DNA of 64,000 bases, taken from NCBI GenBank assembly GCA_050084985.1, contig JBITNC010000001.1, positions 194,370,001-194,434,000 of the forward strand, written 5' to 3'. Under the pieces are notes generated by a model. The model was given only the letters and a program-made list of their open reading frames with translations. It did no database searches and was not told where the DNA came from. This DNA comes from Nageia nagi (lineage: Eukaryota; Pinophyta). Numbering within the stretch: position 1 is the first letter of the stretch; each line of letters begins with the position of its first letter. Below, piece after piece: positions 37,671 through 49,780 of the stretch. The position numbers and the translations under genes were made by a program.

Positions 37671-38842
37671 CTACTATACCTTGTTGTATCAAGAATGTAA
37701 ACTCTCTAAAATAATCATTTTCCTTCTTTTTGTCAAATTATTTTATTGACCTCCTAGAAAATTCATCAAAAGAGGAAATGTGATAATAATCTAGGCTAAT
37801 TACCCCATTTTGCCATCATTCAAGAGCATCTCTCTCAAAATACAATGATGCAAAATGAATTGCATCCTCTTCCACCATATTTAGGCTCAAGATGAAGTAT
37901 GTTTGAATCTGATAGAGCAAAGCTCTGGTCATCATCTTCTTCCCATCACACATTGAAACCTACATTTTGTTAATTTTTTTTTGTACCTCCATTTTTCCCC
38001 CCACAAATTTCCTTGAGAGTGGGTGCCATGAGAACTACTTCCCTTCAAGCCCAAAATATCCAAATAGCTATTAAAATTCATATCCTTCCTCAATTTCGAA
38101 TCTAGCATAGAATATTATCTAAAAAATTGATTCAACTCAAAAGGATTCAAGATCTAATTTTCTACCTTATTTGAAAACTTCTTGGAAAACATGGATTATA
38201 TGGATTTGGAATTATGGGTAGCTCTCCTATCTTCCCAACATCTTCTTCTAAGAACCTCCCTAGGATAGGGTTAGTCCCTCATCATGTCCTATGAGAGTGG
38301 AACCTCATGAATGCATACTCTTGGTGACTCAGGGATCCATGATGAGTGGAACCTCTATCCCTTAAGCTATGCATTCTTCTTATGCTAGGATATTTTTCTA
38401 TTCTATCCTCCTCTCTTGGTTCTTCTTCCTTATTTGAAATAGAATGTAGTGGGCTCATGTTTCATATTGGATCTTCCTTCTTTTAGAACCAAGCATCCAA
38501 TTTGGTTGATTTATTTTGCACTACTTTAGTCATACTCCTCATGGCTGAAATAATCTCATTCAACTTCCTTTCTAGCATAGATTCCCTAGCTAGAGTAGAG
38601 CTTCTTATTCGTATGGAAGGTAGGGATCTACTCTTGGCTGAATTCCCTTCTCCAAAGGGTTTCGCATATTATACATCCTCCATCCATTATATACAATCAT
38701 AATTTTGAGTGGATATGGCTAAGGTTTCTTATGGAAACATCCCCTTTCCACCCTTCTTAGTTGAATACATCTCCCTTCTAGTGTTGGATTTGGTATAATA
38801 ATTATGAACTATAGGTTTCATTCATAGGATGTCCAGATCTAA

Positions 38843-38854
38843 GATCTCATACCA
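38843..38854 (-). promoter_or_regulatory. G2 primer-binding site (tRNA-Met type)
   Basis: Minus strand TGGTATGAGATC, 10 of 12 identical to TGGTATCAGAGC, one base inside the 5' LTR. Confidence 0.85.
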
Positions 38855-38855
38855 T

Positions 38856-40294
38856 TTTAAAATCCCTAAATAATTATCCAAGCAAATAGTAGTCAATTAA
38901 GTATCAAACAATATAAATATACACTCCTAGGCATGTCTCAAAGTATACTATGGCATTAAACATGAATAATAATAAATTAAGAAGCCCAACAATGCACCTC
39001 ACTAGTCAAATTCCACTTATATAAAACAACATCACATATGGAGACTCATATATGATGCCAAAAACATCATTATAGACCAAGAATGCCAATGATTCACCAT
39101 ACAAGCATGAAGATACTAAAATAGATCAATGTTACATATATGTAAGTATGAATAAGGAAAACACATCAAATAAGGAGATAATGAATAATATCCACATATA
39201 TCATGACTCTATTAGTGAAATAATGATGAGTACAATATTGAACATGCCCAAAGGGCTAATTGTTGACCTCTAAGAATCCAGCTAGGGCATATAATATGTT
39301 GAGATAGATCCTAAAATTTCTATAAAATAATCACATACTATTAGTTTTATGGATTCCAAACTGAAGGGATCCCTCTTAGCCTAGCTCTTAATGAAGAGAA
39401 TGAATGTGATTTTGGAATGCCATAGAATGCATTCAATTGTGCAAATTGCTTATGTATGCTTAAAGTAGGGAAACCTCATACAAACATTCACCTCAACCAC
39501 TAGTTAAAAGATCTTCCATGCCTCCTAGAATCTTCTTGTGCGCTACACTCAATGGTGCTTGAAACCACTAAGTATTTGGTAAATCTAAAGAGAAGGATTT
39601 CAATATCAATATCAAATTCAATTCTCTCTGGAAAGTAGCTCCTTTTCCTTACATAGCTCATCATTGGATTTGGATCTCATCTCAAAGTCATCACCTAGCC
39701 TTCCTAATCTCAATGTTGGCTTCCTAGAAGACCCATAGATCCTAACAAAGGTTTCTAGGGGTCAATCCAACCCTAACATGGGTATTTGATTCCTTTACAT
39801 ACTCAAAATAAGTCCTCATACTCAACATTAGTTCTTGGGAGTCACCCATGCAATGTGGGGTCTTGGAATGCATGTATGGATGTATTGGAGTCATAATGAG
39901 CCAATGTGCATGTGTGGGTATCTTATAGTCATCATGGAATAATGTGGGGGTCTAAAAGTCTTCCCAAGGATGATGCATGTATATAAGTGTTCCCAAATCA
40001 GATGTTGGGGCCATTAGGTATTTATCCATGCTTAAGTGTCATATAGGTGCTATACAAACCTTAGGATTCCCACAATCATCTTTAGGGTATCCAAGTGCAT
40101 TAATAATAAATTAAATAACACACCCTAGCTTGGGGGTAAAATGTCCCTCATGGGGCTCACAATGTGGGTCCAATGGACCATTATATTTCTATCCTAGGTA
40201 ACTAATAAAAAATACATGAATAAATAAATATTTACAATAAGGGAATCACTATGATTCCAAAATTATTTATTTTTTACAAAAAGGGGATGTTACA
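38856..40294 (-). repeat. G2 5' LTR
   Basis: Direct copy of 34597-36032; ends GTTACA at 40294, followed by the GTTCC duplication. Confidence 0.9.
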
Positions 40295-42920
40295 GTTCCT
40301 CACATATGGATAATTGAACAATGCAAAGAAAAAATCCATCATATGCACATATGAGTTCATCCCATATGGATAACTAAATAATGCTAATGATGGTCTATTA
40401 TATTTGTAAGATGTATAAATAGTTCATCATATAAGGAGAACTAGCCAAAAGGTAAATACATAGATTAACATAATACAACCAAAAATCCTCCTAGGGTGAA
40501 GTCATCATCACAAACATGAATTCAACATAAGAATTAAAACTTCACTCCCCTTGAGGGCAACTTCACTAACTTGATAGAATCCCTAAGCTTACAAAATTGA
40601 GCTTCAAGAAGGGGATTAGTGAACAAATCAATGGGGTTAAGGGTATATAGATAATAATGCAAGTGTATGATATCATCTAGAACCTTCTCCCTCATGAAGT
40701 GTGCTTGGATTTCAACATGCTTTGTTATCTAATGGAAAACATGATTCTTAGCCGAAGAATGATTTTTTGAAGATATATGAGATGGGTGAGATTGCTTATA
40801 ACCAATTTCTTTCAGAAGATACCTAAGCAAAATAGCTTCCTAGGATGCAATATAAATGGCTTGGTTTTTGGCTTCTATGGTGGAAAGAGAAATAATAGGC
40901 TACTTCTTGGAATTCTAAGAGATATCACTTGAACTAATGCTAAATACATATGTAGGGGTTGATTTCCTATCATCTCTATCTCCTCTATAGTTAGAATTTG
41001 AGTACCCTAAGAGAACAAATGAGAGAAACTTGGAATACTTGAGAGCAAGATCCTTCATTCCATTACATATCTCAAAATATTTTTAACAACATTAAGGTTC
41101 TCAGCATATGTTTTCTATATAAACTATACCATCATATTTACTACATAGGTAATATATGGCCTAGAAATAGTCAAATAAAGAATATTACCAATTAATTGCT
41201 TGTAAGTTATAGCATCTTCTAACTAAGAATTGGAGCTGAGAGTCAGAGTGATTCTAGGATATATTGGGATTGCAATAGGTTTGCACTCCTCCCTTCCAAA
41301 CTTCTTCAAAGTGCTTGAGATATACTTGGATTGACTAAGGTAGGTATAATCCTTGTATTGGTACACTTGCATACCAAGGAAGTAGTACAAGAGACCAAGA
41401 TCAATCATTTCATAAGTTACCCTAAGTTTGAATATGCACTCTTGGATAATTTTATCATTATTCCCAATTATTGGAAGATCATCCATGTAAAGGATAATCA
41501 AGACCAAGTCTTATCATTGATTGAGCATATATATATTAGAGTTTGAGAAGCACTTAGAGAATCCAACATCCTCAAAATAACTTAAAATATTCTTGTACCA
41601 AGCTCTAGATGCTTGGTTAAGTCCATACAATGACTTCTTTAGTTTGCACATAAAAGAATCTTTTCCTTTTAGAAAAATGGGATGTTATAGTTACTCACAT
41701 ATGAATAATTTAACAATGCAAAAAAATCCATCATATGCACATATGACTTCCTCCCATATGGATAACTAAATAGTGCTAACGATGGTCTATTATATTCTCA
41801 AGGTGTATAAATATTTCATCATATAAGGAGAACTAGAAAAAAGGTAAATACATAAATAAAATCTATACAACCAAAAATCCTCCTAAAGGTGAAGTTATTA
41901 TCATAAACATGAATTCAACATAAGAATTCAAACTTCACTCCCCCTTAAGGGAAACTTTACTAACCTGGTAGAATCAATGGAGTTAAGGGTATATAGATAA
42001 TAATGCAAGTGTATGATATCATCTAGAACCTTCTCCCTCATTAAGTGTGCTTGGATTTCAACATGCTTTGTTATCTAATGGAAAACATTATTCTTATCTA
42101 AAGAATGATTATCTGAAGAAATCTAAGATGAGTGAGTTTTCTCATACCTAATTTCCTTCAAAAGATACCTAAGCAAAATAGCTTCCTAGGATGCAATATG
42201 AATAGCTTGGTTTTTAGTTTCTATAGTGGAAAGAGAAATAATAGGCTACTTCTTGGAATCCCAAGAGATAGCACCTAAAATAATGCTAAATACATATGTA
42301 GATGTTGATTTCCTATCATATCTATCTCTTTTATAGTCATAATCTAAGTACCTTGAGAGAAAAAATAAGGAAAACTTGGAATAATTGAGAGCAAGATCCT
42401 TAATTCTCATAACATATCTCAAACTTTTCTTAACAAAATTTAGGTACTCATAATATGATTTCTATATAAACTATGCCATTATATTTACTACAAAGGTAAT
42501 ATATGGCCTAAAAATAATCAAATAAACAAGATTACCAATTAATTTCTTATATGTTGTAGCATCTTCCAATTGAGAATTATATCTAAGAGTCAGAGTGATT
42601 CTAGGAGAGACTAGTATTGCATCAAGTTTGAAATCCTTTCTTTCAAATTTCTTTAAAATGGTTGAGATATACTTGGATTGACTAAGGTAGGTACAATCCT
42701 TGTTTTGGTACACTTGCATACCAAGGTAGTAGTGCAAGAGACCAAAATCAATCATATGATAAGTTACCCTAAGTTTGAGTATTCACTCTTACATAAGCAC
42801 TCAAAGAATCCAATATCTTCAAAATAATCTAAAATATTATTATACCAAACTTTGAGTGCTTGCTTAAGTCTATACAATGACTTCTTTAACTTGCACACAA
42901 AGGACTCTTTTCCTTCCACA
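40279..42920 (-). repeat. Direct duplication of copia RT-RNase H region, two copies
   Basis: Copy 1 is about 40279-41673 and copy 2 about 41674-42920, offset 1395 bp. Both contain the ACATATGGATAA / ATCCATCATATGCACATATGA start, the RNase H text and the RT tail. Copy 2 is shorter by small deletions. The stretch before copy 2 (41671-41689, ending GGGATGTTATAG) resembles the end of the G2 LTR (GGGATGTTACAG), so the duplication may have taken the LTR tip with it. Confidence 0.88.
40548..41690 (-). pseudogene. Copia RT end and RNase H, copy 1
   Basis: The minus strand reads LYMDDLPIIGNNDKIIQ (41440-41495; family YVDD, here YMDD), DLGLLYYFLGMQVYQYKDYT and YLSQSKYISSTLKKFGREEC. After a shift the RNase H follows: GYSNSNYRGDRDDRKSTPTY (about 40950-41010; first Asp of DSDW now Asn), then ISLSTIEAKNQAIYIAS with Glu kept, and it ends LVKLPSRGVKF then a stop near 40550. 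This is the C-terminal half of copia pol, and the natural end of the polyprotein. Confidence 0.88.
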
Positions 42921-43210
42921 ACAAACCCTTCTAGTTGATTCATATAGATTTTATATGTAATTCACCATTGAAAAATGCACTTTTTACATTGAGTTGAAAA
43001 CCTTCCAACCTTGAGCTACTAAAAGATCAAGGATTATCTTGATAGTGAGTATCTTTACCATGGGAGTAAAGGTTTCCTTATAATTAACTCTATATTTCTA
43101 AGAAAAAATTTTGGCCACTAATCTTGCCTTATATTTCTCAATATATTCAATTGAATTATACTTGACCTTGTAAATTCAATCATATTCCTCTCATTGGGAT
43201 AACTAACCAA
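41935..43210 (-). pseudogene. Copia reverse transcriptase and RNase H, copy 2 (primary)
   Basis: From about 43100 the minus strand reads KETFTPMVKI, then STRRVCCGRKRVLCVQ-like text in shifting frame, KLKKSLYRLKQALKVWYN (about 42860-42905), DFGLLHYYLGMQVYQNKDCT (42690-42750) and LSQSKYISTILKKFERKDFK. The RNase H follows in the same order as in copy 1 (about 41935-42400). The YVDD motif falls in a gap: a deletion near 42780-42800 removed sequence present in copy 1. Copy 2 is contiguous with upstream integrase, so it probably represents the original position. It is non-functional. Confidence 0.85.
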
Positions 43211-43779
43211 CTCCAAAGTTTTATTCTTTTTAAGTGCCTCATACTCTAATTTCATAGCTTCCATCTAGCACTCATGCTTTGAATATATCTTGAATGATGA
43301 AGGATCATTTTTGTTATCAATTTTGGAAAATAAGGATTTGTTCAAGATAATACTTCTTTTTATCCTTTGTGTTGAAGAATTTTTCTCCTTGGTTGGCTTA
43401 TCTACATTGATTTCTAATCAGTTTGGTTCAAATCAAGAGTCATCTAGATCATCAACATCCTTATTAGAAATAGATTCCTTAGGAGGTTCATTAAACTTTA
43501 CATCCTAGCTCAAGATGAAAATTGCTCTATAGAATGGAGAGTAGAACTTGTAGCCTCTATGTTGACTATCATATCTCACAAAGATGCATCTTTTGGATCT
43601 CTTGTCCATCTTCTTCCTTATCTAAAAAACAATGTAAGAGAAGGCTTCACAATAAAAAACCTTGAAGTGATATATGTTAGGTTTCTTTCATGTCCATACC
43701 TCAAAATGAGTTTTTCCCTCAACAAATTTTATGGAAAATATATTCAAGGAGTAAATTGTAGTTCTCACAACTTTACCTC

Positions 43780-44350
43780 ATAAGAAACTAAGAATATTTC
43801 CCAACATGCATCTAGCCATCTCCATAATTATCCTATTTTTTCTTTCGATAACATTATTTTACTTAGGGGTGTAAGGAATATTAAATTATCTTTTGATCTC
43901 ATACTTGGCATAATATTCATTAAACTCATTGCTATTATACTCATCCTCATTATATAATCTTAATATTTTGATTTTAAGATCAATATGCTTTTCAACTAAG
44001 GCCTTGAAATCTTTGAACCTATTAAAGGTTTGATCCTTGTACTCAAGTAGAGAGTCAAATGTCATCCTATTGAAGTCATTGATGAAGATCAAGATATAAG
44101 ATGCTACCCAAAGATACTTAGTCTAAAATGGACCTATTAAATTTGAATGCACAATATAAAAAGGTTGGGTTATCCTTATCACTTTATCTTTTTCAAATAT
44201 ATGTCTATTCATCTTACCTAAGATGAAATTCTCATATAGACCAATTATGGGTGACATTGAAGGCAAACCTTCTATAAGTTATTGTTATTTCATAAATTGA
44301 ATACTTTTGTGGTTAGGGTACCCTAAACATTGGTTCCAAAGATTTCCCTT
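43780..44350 (-). pseudogene. Copia integrase
   Basis: The minus strand gives the GAG-pre-integrase text CLGYPNHKSIQFMK (about 44290-44335), then the core: FINDFNRMTFDSLLEYKDQ (44035-44090; family DDF, here NDF), LKIKILRLYNEDEYNSNEF (43915-43970; family SDNGGEY, so the second Asp is Tyr) and after a shift NNVIERKNRIIMEMARCML (43800-43860), in which the Glu is kept. It lies before RT, the order that defines copia. The copy is dead. Confidence 0.9.
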
Positions 44351-44454
44351 AGAGTACACATTCATAACAAGGCACATATTCATTTGAACTTGATCCATAA
44401 TTTAGAGATCATCTTTCATTGATCCTTTCACCAAAGTGACAAGTCCCTTTTTCA

Positions 44455-44718
44455 CTAGGAGTGTGAGTTGACCTTGAATGGGTATCCTTTCCTTATAACT
44501 TGAATTATGAAAAGTAGGTTAATACTTATCTTAGGCACATTGAGCACATTTTTAAGAACCTTTCCATAAATTATCACACTCCCAATCCCTTGGACTTCAA
44601 GGATTGAATTATCACCTATCATGACTACATCCTTTCTATGCTTATGAAAGTTTTCAAACTTATCCTTTTCAAAACACATGTGATTAGTGCACCCAAAGTT
44701 AACAATTAAATCAATCAA
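44455..44718 (-). pseudogene. Copia protease
   Basis: Open minus-strand frame with DLIVNFGCTNHMCFEKDKF, where the family has VDSGCTNHM; the catalytic Asp is Asn and the Ser Phe. Then VVMIGDNSILEVQGIGSVII and VLKNVLNVPKISINLLFI, standard copia protease text. It lies between the gag zinc knuckle (about 44830-44890; CNFCGRYDYK, His and last Cys changed to Tyr) and the integrase. Confidence 0.9.
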
Positions 44719-44739
44719 AAAGGTGCAATATATGGAGTA

Positions 44740-45584
44740 AAGACCATAAAAAAACTAGCTTTAATTTTTTTCTTCCCTTTGAAGTACTTCATATTTCCAT
44801 TTCTCTTGTTATTTTCTTCTCTTTTCTTCTTGTAGTAGTCAAATTATTTATAATCATATCTACCACAAAAGTTACAATTACCATAAAATTTTTCCTTGGG
44901 ATTTGGTTCATTTTCAATAAAAAGACTTCTTGTGATGCTTTAAATTCTTCTTGAAAGGAGTTTTGGTTTCTCTTAGAGCAATGTTGTTGTCCTTTGGATA
45001 AGAGATCAATACCTTTTTGTTAAGAGTTTTCTCATGCTTCAAAAAGAGCCTTGAAAGGTTATTGAGAAAGAATATTTCTTCTTAATCATCAATCCTAGTA
45101 TCAATAACTATCATGAAGTTACTGAACTTTGAAAAAAAGCTTTGAAAACTATGAACTTATCGTTGATCCAGTTGTAGCCACAACTAACAAGTTGGGTCCT
45201 AAGGTCAATGATCTTATTCAAATAGATGGCAACATTTTCATTTTCCCCTTTATGAGATTGAAGTATCTTTTGGATAATGGTGAACCTTCTCAAAACTTTA
45301 TACCCTAGGTAGATTTTCTTAAGCCTATCCCAAGCTTTCTTTATAGAGGTTGATGAAGAGATCATAAGCAACATTTCATCTAACATTGCATGTAAAATCA
45401 TAGAGGTTGTTATATCATTATTTGAGTTGTAAGCCTCAAGTGCCATCTATTATATAGAAACAACTAGGTTTTCATTAACTATCTACCATAGTTTCCTTAC
45501 CTACAATTTAGCTTTCATCCAAGGTTCCCAAATGCCATAATTGGAATCATCGAGGATGTACTTGGGTAAGAAGGTGTCTCCCAT
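44740..45584 (-). pseudogene. Copia gag
   Basis: The start codon at 45584 is followed by MGDTFLPKYILDDSNYGIWE and PWMKAKL, the usual N-terminus of copia gag. After stops the frame continues with MALEAYNSNNDITTSMILHA, KAWDRLKKIYLGYK and IIQKILQSHKGENENVAIYL (45111-45446), the UBN2-type gag domain. The zinc knuckle at about 44830-44890 lost two ligands. Stops at 45530, 45510 and 45450 and a shift below 45111 inactivate it. Confidence 0.9.
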
Positions 45585-45589
45585 TTTCT

Positions 45590-48310
45590 AAACAAAAAAT
45601 GTGAAAGTGTTAACAAATGTATGCATGTTAATTTTGTGACCCAAATTAATGAACTATACATGTTTGAGTTTGTTCACATTAATCAATCATGTTGAGTTTA
45701 ATCATTCATACATGTTGAGATTTTATCAAATTAATCAATCATACATATTGAATTATGCAATCATACATAATAGTTTTGATCAAGGATAAGAAAAAAGGTA
45801 TGCTTAAATTTTTAACAAAATTCACATGTGTAAAGATTTACAATAGAGTCATATGATATATTCCATACATCCAACATTTTATCATAAACAAGTATAAAAT
45901 TTTAGAGAGGGATAAAGTTAAGGATTATTTTCTTGTTTAAAATCAGGCATTCACCTCGATGCCCATAAGAAGCCCAAGTCCTACCAATCCTTAGCTAATT
46001 CCACTTGGTTAGTAATATACTCTTATAAGAAGGAGTACTAACTATTTTTCAAGGATGTGATGTATGTTAGATCGACCAAATTATTATCTTGATTAGGTTT
46101 TAAGTTTTTTGCCTAGGTTATCAGGTTAACCCCTAAATGGATGTATAGACATTTGGTATTACTACACACATGTATGTACACCTATATGGAGTTATGTTCA
46201 GACTAATAATGGACTTAGGAGAAATTAAGAAGTACAAACTTTACACCATTTTTGGATCATCAAAAGGAAGGGTCCAATCTACCTTAATCTCCCCTCATGG
46301 CTCTCTAAACAAGTTATGTTGCAAAATATACATGCATATATGGTCATTTTAGGGGGTGCACTTTTCAATATTTTTGATTTTGGAAAAAGTAAAATCAAAG
46401 TGCTTAACATAAACTAGAGTGCTTAAAAAATTTACATCATCCAATTTTGAAACTTAGAGAGTGTCCAATACATTTTCTCACAACCCCAAGAGGACCTCTT
46501 TATAAAAAAATGCATAAGCTCATCATTTTTAAGTAACAAAAATATCTTCCTCCCTTTTACTTAAAATATGAACTCTAGAAAAAAAAAAGTACCTTTTCAA
46601 TATTTAATGAAGTACATAGGTAAAATAAATTATTGCAATTTACCTTAGGAAAAAAATTAATTTTTTAACACTAAGGAAAAAATTGCATATTTTTACCATA
46701 ACATAAAATATCATCCCCTTTGTAAATTTTTACCTTAAAGGAAAAAAATACCATACTTAAAATGTTTGTTTTTCAAAGTGAACATAACTCCACACTTAAT
46801 GTTCACAATTATAATTAATAGACATTTATGCATTCATAGAAAAATTAATCCTAATTTTAAGTAAAAAAAATGTAATCATAAAAACTTCCCCCCTTGTTTA
46901 CTTCAAAAAATTATTCCCTCTTTTAAAAAAAGTCTTCCAAAATTAAAAATTTATCCTCATAAATATGAATTTTTTAGTCTCCCTATACTCATTAATTATG
47001 ATCCCATATAACATTTAAGTTAGCTTTTAGAGCAAGTTAAAATGATTAAATTGAATAATTAACTTACTAAAAAATAAATCTTCTTTTCTAAGATTACCAA
47101 TGTTTATGAGGGGGTATGAACACCCACCAAAATATGAATTGCAAGGAAAAGAATTACATTAACTTTAGTAGTAGAGAGTCCAAATAAATAAAAAAAAGAT
47201 GGGGGGTAGGTGATCGTAAGCTCCCCTCATGAGCTGACCTAAGCTTGGGGGTCATGGTTGCCCATAATAGGGTCATGAACCACACAAGGCTAGGGGGCTA
47301 TGACCAATGTAAGGCTAGGGAGTCATACCCATAGGGGGTCACATGCCTACCCAAGTATAGGGGGTGGGGGGGTGACCATAAGGGGCCACATGCCCACCTA
47401 AGGTTCAAGGGTCAAGAGGGCCCTTATGAGCTTAAGGTTTTTTTATGAAAGTTGATTGAGGTTTTTTTATAAGTTATTTTTTGATGAGTTATGTGATGGA
47501 GGGGGACATAGGGAAGTTTGTGATGGGATAGAGTCACAACATGGTGGTGTGAAGCATAAAGACGGATGGAGAGGGCCGTTGGGGCCATAGGTGGCCATAT
47601 GGTGGTGCTACCAAAGACTTCAATTTGATTTTAAAATTTTGTATTAAATAATTCCTCCTTAATTAAATTTACCCCCTTTATGAGCTTTTAAAATGTTAAT
47701 AAAAAATCAAACCCTTTTGTTTATTAATAGCACCCTCCCTACTAGATTGTATTTTTGTAAATATTATTCAAATGTTTTTTATATTCTAAGAAAAAATTTA
47801 TTATTTTTTTGTTAAAGAAAAACTTCCTAGTGAAATGAAAGCCCCCCATTAAAAATAGATGTATATTTTTAGTTAAAAAATCTTATGCTATTATAAACCC
47901 CCCCATTTTTTTGAATCACCCACACTATAATTTAAGTAAATAATATTATATTTTTATTTTAATGTATACTAAAAAGAATTTAATATGTATTTTTTTGCAT
48001 ACAATGCTTACTATAAAAAATTATCCCCTCCATTTTAAAAACTATTATTTTTTTAATAAAGTAAACTTGCAAAGTAAAAAAATGCATCTTTTTAAAACTT
48101 TTTAAAAATTTGCTATCATAATCTATTATGTCTATTGAAGCAAGTTTTGCTAAGTAATTGAACTTTCAACTAACATAGTCATCACAAAAATGTTACTATC
48201 ATAGTATAAAAATTGAAAGGGAAGGATAGGAGGTTATACCTTCATAAACCTTTTGCTCACAAGAAAGAAGGTGGACCTCCAAGAATGAAGAAGTGGAGCC
48301 TCCACACCAA
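45590..48310. other. Long copia leader with a G-rich island
   Basis: This 2.7-kb stretch lies between the 5' LTR primer site and gag, far longer than a usual copia leader. No ORF was recognised. It consists of A-, T- and C-run-rich DNA, except for 47180-47620, which is G-rich on the plus strand with repeated GGGTCATG- and GGCTAGGG-like phrases and a GGGGGTGGGGGGG run at 47360-47372. Confidence 0.6.
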
Positions 48311-48322
48311 GCTTTAACACCA
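48311..48322 (-). promoter_or_regulatory. Copia primer-binding site
   Basis: Minus strand TGGTGTTAAAGC, resembling TGGTATCAGAGC with three transitions, two bases inside the 5' LTR. Confidence 0.75.
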
Positions 48323-48324
48323 AA

Positions 48325-48604
48325 TGATGGAATTAAGACTAAAACCCAATTTCTATATGCCCAAGATTATATGAAATCTCTCTTAAACATTAATACTCAA
48401 AGCATTAACAATATCACAAATTGACACCAATGTAAAGTGGTTTCTCCAACTGGGATTACATCCACCAACTAAGATCTTTCTCATTCACAAAGATAACTAT
48501 CTTACAAAACCTATTTCTTCCTCTCTAAACACTAATCCTAGAGCATAACTTTGTTTCAACTTTTGGTATGTAATATCAAATAGAGGGCCTTCTATTTATA
48601 GGAT
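48325..48604 (-). repeat. Copia 5' LTR, first part
   Basis: Matches the first 280 bp of the left LTR (33558 on). It is interrupted by the TRIM element and resumes at 56337. Confidence 0.9.
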
Positions 48605-48800
48605 AAAATTGATGTAAATTCTTACAAGAGACCAAAATAGACCTCCAAAATTGATTCATAACACATAAGTAAATCAATAGAAAAATAAAATTCACAATAA
48701 GAAATCTTTATTCTTCTAAATCTACACTAAATCTTCAAAAGGATTACAATAAGCTTTTATAAAGCATCACTTTCTTTCTTTCTAATTTTAAGAAAGCCTA

Positions 48801-49188
48801 TGTTAGGATCCCATATTCTAACATTTACTTAGATTATAATAGTTCATTAATTAGAATATCAACTTATATAAATGTAAGGGGATTGACATATTTATAAGGT
48901 GAATCACCATTTTGTATTGAGCAACCAATTAGGGTTAGGGTTGGGGGACTATAAATATGTGTGAGAATAGAATAGTTATCAATTTGGAAAATATATTATT
49001 TGAGTTGTAAGGAGATAGCCCCCTCAAAGTGGCCTATGATTAATTTTGGTTATTCAATAAAGTGATTTTATTATTATCTTGCTCTATTCAAATTTATGTT
49101 ACTTATGTTGTGATATTGACATACGTTTTGTTACTATTTTTACTTTTATTAGAGAGAATCCCATTTAGAAACATGCAGGTTCCTAACA
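48801..49188 (+). repeat. Chromovirus 5' LTR
   Basis: TG..CA repeat matching 54129-54513. Contains a telomere-like TTAGGGTTAGGGTTGGG at 48930-48946. Confidence 0.92.
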
Positions 49189-49190
49189 TT

Positions 49191-49202
49191 TGGTTTTAGA
49201 GC
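49191..49202 (+). promoter_or_regulatory. Chromovirus primer-binding site
   Basis: TGGTTTTAGAGC, two bases after the 5' LTR; complementary to the tRNA-Met 3' end at 10 of 12 positions. Confidence 0.88.
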
Positions 49203-49780
49203 TTCAATTTTGGTACCTATAGGCTATTGAGGATCAAGATTTCTATGTTTCTAGCCAAAATGCTACCAATCTTTTGCCAAAATATCAGGTTCACACTAAG
49301 TTGGAATCCTAGATTTTGCCCATTTTACAGCTGAAACTTTGTTAATTTTTTTCAAAAATTAGGTTGGATTATTTTCACTATAGTTGTGACTTGCATTTGT
49401 ACCATGCCATTCCTACATCATGCCCTTGTAATCATCCTTCTCTTCATTATGCTACAACCTCCATACTGTAAGCCATCACCATTTTTGAAATAACCTTTTT
49501 TTTATGGAATCTTATTTTTCCTTACCATAAATAGCAACTACTAAATTAGAAAAAAAAACTTCAGAGAATATTATCTTGCATATGGTGAGGAATTAGGCAA
49601 TTTTGACAAATTTTATTCGTTAGCTATGATAATATTTTTTTAAAAGAATATAAACTTTCAAAAATCATATCCCATTGTGATTATTTTTTCATTCTGATCA
49701 TTTTGATGTATATCACCCATACACTTTTTTAGTTTCCAAAAATAGCAATTGCTAAAAATAATTATTCCTAAAATAGTCAA

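Larger units (their letters stand above)
34597..40294 (-). mobile_element. G2: Ty3/gypsy LTR element with gag and protease only, inserted in the copia 3' region
   Basis: LTRs 34597-36032 and 38856-40294 (1.44 kb each) are flanked by an exact GTTCC target duplication (34592-34596 and 40295-40299). On the minus strand the LTR starts TGTAACATCCCC. The primer site at 38843-38854 reads TGGTATGAGATC, 10 of 12 matching the tRNA-Met type TGGTATCAGAGC. The polypurine tract GAGAGGGAAGGC lies next to the 3' LTR at 36035-36046. The 2.8-kb interior encodes gag-like, zinc-knuckle and protease remnants but no RT, RNase H or integrase, so it would have moved only with help from a relative. Confidence 0.92.

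Noticed and set aside
46170-46352. Small plus-strand open frame in the copia leader
   Set aside because: No recognisable domain and antisense to the element.
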